This document shows, piece after piece, positions 1 to 4,707 of a stretch of DNA of 5,673 nucleotides (the first letter of the stretch is position 1; each line of letters opens with the position of its first letter). A model generated the notes under the pieces. The model saw nothing but the letters and a program-made list of their open reading frames with translations. It was not told where the DNA came from and searched no databases. Both the position numbers and the translations under genes were made by a program. Origin of the DNA: Campylobacteraceae bacterium (GTDB taxonomy: Bacteria; Campylobacterota; Campylobacteria; Campylobacterales; Sulfurospirillaceae); assembly GCA_027055635.1 (NCBI GenBank), contig JALUMZ010000314.1, positions 1-5,673 of the forward strand. The letters run 5' to 3'.

Positions 1-41
1 GTATATAAGAGGTATTTTTTAGACAATTTTAAAAAATAGCA

Positions 42-60
42 TAGATAAGCAATTATAATA
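42..60 (+). repeat. 19-bp direct repeat, left copy
   Basis: TAGATAAGCAATTATAATA is repeated without mismatch at 742-760. The next bases are also similar (cTTCA here, tTTCA there). The two copies lie on either side of the toxin-antitoxin module, about 700 bases apart and in the same orientation. The repeat contains TATAAT at 54-59, so it could be a promoter -10 box for the module, with transcription starting near 66 and a leader of roughly 85 bases; no recognisable -35 box sits 17 bases upstream. Either the repeat marks the ends of an inserted or duplicated cassette, or it is a shared promoter element. The sequence alone does not decide. Confidence 0.7.
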
Positions 61-114
61 CTTCAAGTCAAATAAAGCACAAGCTCTACCCTCAATAGAT
101 ATAAAGCATAAAAA

Positions 115-128
115 GTATATAATGTACA
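115..128 (+). promoter_or_regulatory. -10 box with overlapping YefM-type operator core, toxin-antitoxin promoter
   Basis: A perfect TATAAT (118-123) lies 27 bases before the antitoxin start, which would place transcription start near 130. It overlaps an imperfect palindrome, GTATATAATGTAC (115-127), and the hexamer TGTACA (123-128). TGTACA is the known core of the YefM-YoeB operator in E. coli, and the first gene here is a Phd/YefM-family antitoxin, so negative autoregulation at this site is a reasonable inference. No good -35 box is visible. The hexamer also occurs by chance inside the porin gene, so the site is supported mainly by its position. Confidence 0.45.
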
Positions 129-150
129 AAATAGACAAAAAGGATAAGAT

Positions 151-408
151 ATGCAAATGGTAACAGCTAGTGATTTGAAACAAAATAGTATAAAACTACA
201 AGATGCTTTACGAGGTGATTTGCTTGTCACAAAAAGAGACAAGCCGTTTGTTGTTGTTATGGATTATGAGAAGTACAAATTGATAGAAAAGTATATCTAT
301 AAGGTAGCCAACGATAAAACATACAGAGCTATTGATAATCTTGAAAATAATACAGACATAGAGACTTACTGCTCAAAAGATAAACTATTTGAAGACTTAG
401 GGCTCTAA
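151..408 (+). CDS. Type II antitoxin, Phd/YefM family
   Basis: This 85-residue protein is the antitoxin of a type II toxin-antitoxin pair. It should bind and neutralise the toxin encoded immediately downstream and repress its own promoter. Residues 1-50 have the Phd/YefM N-terminal pattern: VTASDLKQ near the start, then LLVTKRDKPFVVVMDYEKYK, a strand-turn-strand followed by a helix used for dimerisation and DNA binding. Residues 55-85 are polar and acidic and end in LFEDLGL, as expected of the flexible toxin-binding tail. The first ATG is preferred over the second (157) because AAGGA at 140-144 is 6 bases before it. The length is normal for the family and the frame is intact. The stop is one base before the toxin start, so the two are co-transcribed. 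The exact subfamily (YefM, Phd or a RelB/DinJ-like fold) is uncertain. Confidence 0.85.
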   Translation: MQMVTASDLKQNSIKLQDALRGDLLVTKRDKPFVVVMDYEKYKLIEKYIYKVANDKTYRAIDNLENNTDIETYCSKDKLFEDLGL

Positions 409-409
409 A

Positions 410-696
410 ATGCTAGAGATTAAACTCGACAAGCAGTTTAAAAAAGATATAAAAAGAGATCAAAAATCAGGTCATTTTACACAAGAAGACTTTAGCGAAC
501 TCAAGCAGGCTATAGATAGCCTCATAGAAAAGGGAAAACTTGACGAAAAGTACCTAGAACACAAACTATTAGGTGAATGGAGAGGCTATTTTGAAGCTCA
601 CATCAAAGCTAATTGGCTATTATCTACAAAGTCGAAAGAAAAGTTATAAAATTGGCTAGACTAGGAACTCATCAACAACTTTTCAAAAAGTTTTAG
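410..696 (+). pseudogene. YafQ-family mRNA interferase toxin, frameshifted
   Basis: Intact relatives (YafQ of the RelE superfamily) are small ribosome-dependent endoribonucleases that cut mRNA. The frame opened by the ATG at 410 runs 79 codons to TAA at 647-649. Residues 1-71 look like a normal YafQ: a basic helical N-terminus, YLEHKLLGEWRGY (48-60) and EAHIKANWLL (62-71). After Leu71 the frame becomes unrelated (STKSKEKL). Dropping to the -1 frame at base 622 restores the family ending: IYKV, then LARLGTHQQLF, stopping at TAG 694-696. The repaired protein would be 95 residues, close to the 92 of E. coli YafQ. The simplest reading is loss of one base within 617-622. The break removes His88 and Phe92, the counterparts of YafQ His87 and Phe91. 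In addition Asn68 stands where YafQ has Asp67. The toxin is therefore probably inactive, unless the base is a sequencing error. AGGG at 399-402 is a suitable ribosome binding site. Confidence 0.85.
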
Positions 697-741
697 TTAA
701 AAGTAAAGCTCTGACCCTAGAAAACTATTCACATTTTTTAC

Positions 742-760
742 TAGATAAGCAATTATAATA
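742..760 (+). repeat. 19-bp direct repeat, right copy
   Basis: Identical to 42-60 and in the same orientation, 46 bases after the end of the repaired toxin frame. Its TATAAT (754-759) points towards the 3' end of the minus-strand cytochrome gene, and no plus-strand gene follows. It is thus either the right boundary of an acquired toxin-antitoxin cassette or an orphan promoter giving an RNA antisense to the cytochrome message. The region 650-831 otherwise holds only the shifted toxin tail and the cytochrome terminator. Confidence 0.7.
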
Positions 761-781
761 TTTCAGACCAAAAGAGAAGTG

Positions 782-818
782 TAAAAAAATCGAGGGGTTA
801 GTTTGATCTCTAGCCCCT
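782..818 (-). terminator. Intrinsic terminator of the cytochrome c gene
   Basis: Read on the minus strand, AGGGGCTAG (818-810) pairs with CTAACCCCT (801-793) across an 8-base loop, giving a 9-bp stem with one G-U pair. It is followed by CGA and a run of seven T (789-783). It lies 13 bases after the cytochrome stop codon. On the plus strand no T run follows, so it should not stop transcription coming from the toxin-antitoxin module. Confidence 0.85.
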
Positions 819-831
819 ATTGGAAAAAAGC

Positions 832-1356
832 TTATTGTAAGTAGCTTGATTGCTCTTCTTCTGTGTCGTTTTGTATCGGATTTTGTTTAGTATCGCTAGT
901 TTTGCCTTGCTTGATATAGTTTACTATGGCATTTAGATCTACTGTTCTCATGCTTAATGCTACATTTTGCATGAGCATTTTCATGGAGCCTCCAAAATGT
1001 TGATCTCTTTTATAGTTCTCTAGGGATTCCACTATCTCATCTGCACTCATACTCTTTAGGGTTCTGCTTCCTGCTCCTGCTCCTCTTTCTCCATTTTTAC
1101 CGTGGCATGAAGCGCATCTTTTTTCATATAGTGCCTGTCCGCTTTGGATTGGTTGGCTTTTGCCTAGTATGGAGCTGACTACTGAATCACTCTTTTTATA
1201 GACTTTTACTTGAACTTTTCCCTCTTTTGCATACTTTTCAACCAAAGCTTTCAAATCTTTTGCAAAAGCTCCTTTTGCTTCAAAAACATAAGTATCGTCT
1301 TTTGCGATAGCTAGAGTTGTAAATATAAATAGTACGGAGATGAGTATTTTAAACAT
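832..1356 (-). CDS. Periplasmic monoheme cytochrome c with a distinct N-terminal region
   Basis: The product is a 174-residue exported electron-transfer protein. Residues 1-18 form a signal peptide (Lys3, then a hydrophobic run ending ..LAIA). Residues 20-70 are a separate lysine-rich segment (YVFEAKGAFAKDLKALVEKY, then a V-Q-V-K-V-Y strand) with no heme motif. The cytochrome domain follows at about 71-150: GQALYEKRCASCHGKNGE carries the heme-binding CxxCH at 81-85. One of Met125, Met127 or Met129 in GGSMKMLMQ is the probable second axial ligand, and the closing helix is LNAIVNYI. Residues 151-174 are a polar tail rich in Q, N, T and E. This fits the small class I (c553-like) cytochromes common in Campylobacterota; the physiological partner is unknown. 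TAAGGA at 1365-1370 is 8 bases before the ATG. The gene has its own -10 box and its own terminator, so it appears to be a single-gene unit behind the porin. Confidence 0.88.
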   Translation of the reverse strand: MFKILISVLFIFTTLAIAKDDTYVFEAKGAFAKDLKALVEKYAKEGKVQVKVYKKSDSVVSSILGKSQPIQSGQALYEKRCASCHGKNGERGAGAGSRTLKSMSADEIVESLENYKRDQHFGGSMKMLMQNVALSMRTVDLNAIVNYIKQGKTSDTKQNPIQNDTEEEQSSYLQ

Positions 1357-1390
1357 ATTAGTAATCCTTAATTATAAAATTTGCTAAAGG

Positions 1391-1396
1391 ATTATA
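1391..1396 (-). promoter_or_regulatory. -10 box of the cytochrome c gene
   Basis: A perfect TATAAT on the minus strand, preceded by GA, would start transcription near 1384 and give a leader of about 28 bases containing the ribosome binding site. No good -35 box is present at the usual distance, which is common for sigma-70 promoters in Campylobacterota. A second TATAAT at 1371-1376 is too close: transcription would begin inside the ribosome binding site. Confidence 0.55.
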
Positions 1397-1437
1397 TCTG
1401 TTTTTTCTTTAGAGTGGGCTTTGAAGAGGATAAAATC

Positions 1438-1470
1438 AAAAAAGCCAAAACCACAAGATATGGTTTTGGC
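1438..1470 (-). terminator. Intrinsic terminator of the porin gene
   Basis: On the minus strand GCCAAAACCA (1470-1461) pairs perfectly with TGGTTTTGGC (1453-1444) across a 7-base loop. Six T follow (1443-1438), then GATTTTA. The stem begins 29 bases after the porin stop codon. This is a textbook intrinsic terminator and separates the porin unit from the cytochrome unit. Confidence 0.9.
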
Positions 1471-1499
1471 TGTGATATCAAATAAAATCTAATCTAAGA

Positions 1500-2552
1500 T
1501 TAGAAGTTATATTGTGCTTGGAATCTTGCAAGAGTCTTGTCATCAGCACCAGCTGCTACAGGACTTGCAGAACCATATCTAACATATGTTGATAGTTTTT
1601 TACTTACTTTATAACCTACTTGACCATAGTATTGATCATCATAAGTACCATTATCATAACTTACATAACCAGCTTTAACAGCAAATGGTCCGAAAGAACC
1701 TTTTACTTCACCAAAGTATGCATTCTCATCAGCCTCATTGATTTGAACTAGACCATAGATACCGCCATAAATCAAGTCATTATCGCCTTCCCATGAACCG
1801 TCAATTGTAACATTACCTGCATCTTTGTCATTTGTAACATAACCAGCTCTTAGTGTAACAGGACCAACTTTTCCAGATGCTTGGATACGAATTGTACTTG
1901 CAGTTGGTGCTACACCATCTGGATTTGCTTGAGCATACTGAGCTTTTACAGCAACAGGACCTACATTTGCTCCACCTTCTACAAATATAAAGTCTGCGCC
2001 ATTATTTGCACTGCTGTTCTCAGGATCAAGTTTAACATACCAAGCTCTAGCATTGAACATATCATTTGAGTAGATAGCTGCAACTGCTGTAGCTGCATTT
2101 GTAACTGCTGAGTTATCTGTGAAGTAAGCACCAGCTAGAGTTAAACCGGCAACCGGGCTAACTAAAACTTTAAGACCTACTGCATCAGTATCATCTAGTG
2201 GAGTACCTGTGTACATTCTACCTAACATAACTTTAGTGTATTTGAAACCAGTATAAGACATAACAGCTCTATCTACAAGGAAAGAACCCTTACCTACAGC
2301 TGCATTAGTTCTTGTCAATCTATCCATAGTTGCTCTTACATAGTACTGTACATTTTCACTTACCGCACCTGTTAGTCCAACTCTAATCTCTACTTTACTA
2401 TATGCTTCTTGAGCAGATTGATCGTGGAATCTATAGTAACCATATCCGCTTAAATTTACGCCTTTGATTGCGTCCTCTAGTGGTGTTGCGTTTGCTACTG
2501 AAAACGCACCTGCTGCCATGATAGCTGCCAAGCTAAGTTTAGCTAATTTCAT
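1500..2552 (-). CDS. Outer membrane porin, Campylobacter MOMP-like
   Basis: A 350-residue beta-barrel porin that lets small hydrophilic solutes cross the outer membrane. Residues 1-22 are a Sec signal peptide (MKLAKLSLAA..., cleavage after ANA at 20-22). The mature start TPLEDAIKGVNLSGYGYYRF strongly resembles the Campylobacter major outer membrane protein. The rest alternates strands (V-x-L-x-A-G-Y patterns such as GPVTLRAGYV and GPFAVKAGYV) with polar D/N/G-rich loops, and the chain ends in a C-terminal Phe (..FQAQYNF), the usual signal for outer membrane assembly. It is shorter than C. jejuni PorA (a little over 420 residues), probably because of shorter loops. The frame is open to an upstream ATG at 2597, but I chose 2552: AAGGAG (2558-2563) is 5 bases before it, the signal peptide begins there, and the predicted transcription start (~2579) lies downstream of 2597. 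Solute preference is not readable from sequence; the TRAP genes upstream suggest organic acids. Confidence 0.9.
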   Translation of the reverse strand: MKLAKLSLAAIMAAGAFSVANATPLEDAIKGVNLSGYGYYRFHDQSAQEAYSKVEIRVGLTGAVSENVQYYVRATMDRLTRTNAAVGKGSFLVDRAVMSYTGFKYTKVMLGRMYTGTPLDDTDAVGLKVLVSPVAGLTLAGAYFTDNSAVTNAATAVAAIYSNDMFNARAWYVKLDPENSSANNGADFIFVEGGANVGPVAVKAQYAQANPDGVAPTASTIRIQASGKVGPVTLRAGYVTNDKDAGNVTIDGSWEGDNDLIYGGIYGLVQINEADENAYFGEVKGSFGPFAVKAGYVSYDNGTYDDQYYGQVGYKVSKKLSTYVRYGSASPVAAGADDKTLARFQAQYNF

Positions 2553-2585
2553 ATAATCTCCTTGAAAAATTTTTAATACGCGGAC

Positions 2586-2614
2586 ATTGTAGCACAAAGT
2601 TTTGGAAAAATCAA
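2586..2614 (-). promoter_or_regulatory. Sigma-70 promoter of the porin gene
   Basis: On the minus strand TTGATT (2614-2609) and TACAAT (2591-2586) are separated by exactly 17 bases, and the -10 is extended by TGC (2594-2592). Transcription should begin near 2579, leaving a 26-base leader with a strong ribosome binding site. This is the best promoter in the window and agrees with high, independent expression of the porin. Confidence 0.8.
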
Positions 2615-2640
2615 TAAAAAAGTGAAGATTTTGAGAAAAA

Positions 2641-2656
2641 GTTACTGTATTGTTAC
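2641..2656 (-). promoter_or_regulatory. Tandem GTAAC site upstream of the porin promoter
   Basis: The minus strand reads GTAAC-AATACA-GTAAC, so two identical pentamers are spaced 11 bases start to start, about one helical turn. They lie roughly 62-77 bases before the predicted transcription start. Tandem half-sites with this period and location are typical of OmpR/PhoB-type response regulators acting as activators. The match is short, so this is only a candidate. Confidence 0.3.
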
Positions 2657-2736
2657 AAATAAGAGTAAATGAACGGTAAAGCTAGATGTTTTTTAGATTT
2701 TAAGAGGGTCGAAGGTTTACTTTTTACTTAATGGAT

Positions 2737-2776
2737 ATTTCTACATGTGAAGGTTTTATTCTTCACATGTAGAAAT
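2737..2776. other. 16-bp perfect hairpin after dctM
   Basis: ATTTCTACATGTGAAG (2737-2752) is perfectly complementary to CTTCACATGTAGAAAT (2761-2776) with an 8-base loop. It begins 14 bases after the dctM stop codon. On the dctM strand no T run follows (ATCCATTAAG), so it is not a classical terminator in that direction; on the plus strand TTTT (2776-2779) follows. It may mark or protect the 3' end of the TRAP message, or terminate transcription with help. The rest of 2615-2736 holds only the tandem site and nothing coding that I can see. Confidence 0.7.
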
Positions 2777-2790
2777 TTTGGTATTCGTCC

Positions 2791-4071
2791 CTATCCAAAC
2801 ATCAGATTTGGCAACCATAGCGATATGATTGGGATATAAGTTACGAGGATTAGTCCTACAAATATAGTAAGTGCCCATGGGAGGGAAGCTACTATTATAT
2901 CTTTTAGGCTTAAACCCGTGATGCCGCTCGCGACAAAGAGGTTTAAGCCCACAGGCGGCGTTATCATGCCTATTTCCATATTTATTACCATGATGACACC
3001 TAGGTGAATCGGATCAATTCCTAGTTTCATAGCAATTGGCAATAGAAGTGGAACTGTAATCATAACAATAGAACTAGGCTCCATAAACTGTCCCATTAAT
3101 ATAAGCAACAAGTTTACTATCACCAAGAACATAATCGGTCCGACATGTGCTTGAATGATAAGATTTGTTATATACTGAGGTATGCTCTCATCTGTCAAGA
3201 AGTGAGAGAAAATCATCGCATTTGCTATCAAGAAAAAGATCATAGAGCTTGTCATCGCAGAGTCTAGTATAATCTTATATATCTCTTTAACTTTCAAATC
3301 TTTATAAACAAAAAATGAGATAAAGAAAGCATAAAATGCACTTGCAGCTCCTGCTTCGGTTGGGGTAAAGAAACCACCGTATATACCGCCGATAACCAAA
3401 ACTATAAGCATCAAAGCCCAAAAAGCCTCTTTGAATTTTTTCATTCTGACGCTAAAAGGTGCCATCTTTGTTCTCTTAAATCCAAGTCTTACTGCACCTA
3501 CATAGGTGACAACCATAAGCATAAAACCGATAAGAAGTCCCGGTACGACTCCTGCCATAAAAAGTTTTCCGATAGATTGATCTGCCGTAACACCATAAAC
3601 GATAAATACGATAGAAGGAGGTATTAATATACCTAAACTTCCGGCAGTTGCTATCGTTCCTATGGCATACTTTGTAGGATATCCGGCTTCCTTGATAGCT
3701 CCATACATAACTGAGCCGATAGCAACAACAGTAGCCGGAGAACTACCAGAGACTGCAGCAAATATAACACTTGCAAATATAGCAGCTATCGGGAGACCAC
3801 CGGGAAGATGCCCCACTATAGACTTTGCAAACTCTATAATCCTAGTTGACGCACTCCCTTTTGACAGAAATGCCCCTGCCAAGATAAACATAGGAATAGC
3901 CATAAGCGTATAGTGATCCAATCCATCAAAAACTTCCGATGGAACACCCATAAGATTGAAGTCTGTAAACATAAGAGCTGTAACCATGGTACTAGTTCCC
4001 AAACTAACAGCAACCGGCACACCTATCAACATCAATGCAAAAAGCAGTATAAAAAGGGTAGCTATCATCAT
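2791..4071 (-). CDS. dctM: TRAP transporter large membrane subunit DctM
   Basis: The large, channel-forming subunit of a tripartite ATP-independent periplasmic (TRAP) transporter; it moves substrate delivered by DctP across the inner membrane using an ion gradient. The 426 residues are the usual length and form about a dozen membrane segments. Family hallmarks are visible in order: LMLIGVPVAVSLG (13-25), PMFILAGAFLSKG (60-72), HLPGGLPIAAI (88-98), SGSSPATVVAIG (108-119), GSLGILIPPS (144-153), FTPTEAGAASAFYA (235-248), GQFMEPSSI (327-335) and NMEIGMITPPVGLNLF (364-379). The start overlaps the dctQ stop by 4 bases (ATGA at 4071-4068), a sign of coupled translation. A second ATG follows directly, so the true start could be one codon later; GGAG about 7 bases upstream serves either. 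Confidence 0.95.
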   Translation of the reverse strand: MMIATLFILLFALMLIGVPVAVSLGTSTMVTALMFTDFNLMGVPSEVFDGLDHYTLMAIPMFILAGAFLSKGSASTRIIEFAKSIVGHLPGGLPIAAIFASVIFAAVSGSSPATVVAIGSVMYGAIKEAGYPTKYAIGTIATAGSLGILIPPSIVFIVYGVTADQSIGKLFMAGVVPGLLIGFMLMVVTYVGAVRLGFKRTKMAPFSVRMKKFKEAFWALMLIVLVIGGIYGGFFTPTEAGAASAFYAFFISFFVYKDLKVKEIYKIILDSAMTSSMIFFLIANAMIFSHFLTDESIPQYITNLIIQAHVGPIMFLVIVNLLLILMGQFMEPSSIVMITVPLLLPIAMKLGIDPIHLGVIMVINMEIGMITPPVGLNLFVASGITGLSLKDIIVASLPWALTIFVGLILVTYIPIISLWLPNLMFG

Positions 4072-4646
4072 AATGGCTCTCCATCTTCCTCGGGTACATT
4101 TGCTCCAGAGCGTTCACTTGTATCATGTATGATCTCTTCTTCTGTAGTCTTGAGAACCTTATCTGCATCCTCTCTTGCTACTTCAAAAACCTTTTCTCCT
4201 GCCCTGTAAGCCGCCCCTCCAAATGCCAATGGAAGCACCAGTGTCGGTATCCACATTGGGATATTTAGATCTATACTCATCTCGTCCATCTCTTGGAGTA
4301 TCACTATCAACTGATAACCAAAATATGACATAAATGCGAGATATATAAATGAAAGAGAGTAGGCAAATATCATCAATGCTTTTGCAATCGGCGCAGGCAA
4401 TTTTGCCAAAAGAAGTGTAACTTGTATATGGATTCCTCTTTTAAATCCATAGGCGGCACCAAAAAGAGCACCCCACATAAAAGCATAATTTGTAAGCTCA
4501 CCTGCCCAAGTGATACTGTCATTTAGTATGTATCTAGCCAAAACATTTATAAATGCCAGAGTTACACCAACTACCATTCCTAAAACTGCTAAATTTCTAT
4601 TAATAGTCGCAACTCCGACATCTAATATAGAAAAAAACCTTCCCAT
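4068..4646 (-). CDS. dctQ: TRAP transporter small membrane subunit DctQ
   Basis: The small integral membrane subunit that pairs with DctM in the inner membrane. The 192-residue protein has four predicted membrane segments at about 18-40, 52-69, 88-112 and 128-148. The conserved DctQ signature lies at 47-73: Trp47, Glu50, Trp58, the glycines of GALFGAAYG and Gly71-x-His73. S-I-D-L-N-I-P-M-W (124-132) precedes the last segment. Residues 150-192 form a soluble tail rich in Glu and Asp, longer than in many DctQ proteins; its role is unknown. AGGGG lies about 6 bases before the ATG. The gene follows dctP after 61 bases that contain a hairpin, and overlaps dctM by 4 bases. Confidence 0.93.
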   Translation of the reverse strand: MGRFFSILDVGVATINRNLAVLGMVVGVTLAFINVLARYILNDSITWAGELTNYAFMWGALFGAAYGFKRGIHIQVTLLLAKLPAPIAKALMIFAYSLSFIYLAFMSYFGYQLIVILQEMDEMSIDLNIPMWIPTLVLPLAFGGAAYRAGEKVFEVAREDADKVLKTTEEEIIHDTSERSGANVPEEDGEPL

Positions 4647-4667
4647 AACAACCCCTATATTTTTTTG

Positions 4668-4692
4668 GAGGTCATATGTATCATATGACCTC
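4668..4692. other. 11-bp intercistronic hairpin between dctP and dctQ
   Basis: GAGGTCATATG (4668-4678) and CATATGACCTC (4682-4692) form a perfect inverted repeat with a 3-base loop. On the operon strand the stem is followed by CCAAAAAAA, not T, so it is not a standard terminator there; on the plus strand TTTT follows. Stem-loops at this position in TRAP operons are thought to keep the message for the abundant binding protein at higher levels than that for the membrane subunits. It could alternatively be a palindromic protein-binding site. Confidence 0.7.
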
Positions 4693-4707
4693 TTTTAAAT
4701 TTTACTC

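Noticed and set aside
1..150. A gene fragment entering from the left edge
   Set aside because: Stops occur at short intervals in the frames I followed and the composition is extremely AT-rich; only promoter-like elements and the repeat are visible.
619..625. Programmed -1 ribosomal frameshifting to make the full toxin
   Set aside because: The bases around the shift (CTA TTA TCT) do not form an X-XXY-YYZ slippery heptamer, and I see no downstream stem-loop or pseudoknot designed for it. A deletion or base-call error is simpler.
677..692. Inverted repeat AACTTTT/AAAAGTT as a terminator for the toxin-antitoxin module
   Set aside because: The loop is only 2 bases, the stem is nearly all A-T, and no T run follows. 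The bases are explained by coding for the shifted toxin tail QLFKKF.
1371..1376. Second TATAAT before the cytochrome gene as its -10 box
   Set aside because: Transcription would begin inside the ribosome binding site at 1365-1370; the TATAAT at 1391-1396 is better placed.
1881..2069. 62-codon plus-strand frame inside the porin gene
   Set aside because: It is antisense to a well-supported porin, is Cys/Ser/Thr-rich with no recognisable domain, and has no clear ribosome binding site.
3662..4209. Plus-strand frames of 83 and 98 codons antisense to dctM and the dctM/dctQ junction, and a 62-codon alternative minus frame at 3834-4022
   Set aside because: All overlap conserved TRAP membrane-subunit sequence and have no family resemblance; they are shadows of the real genes.
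4510..4698. 62-codon plus-strand frame opposite the start of dctQ
   Set aside because: It runs through the dctQ start and the intergenic hairpin with no domain or suitable ribosome binding site.
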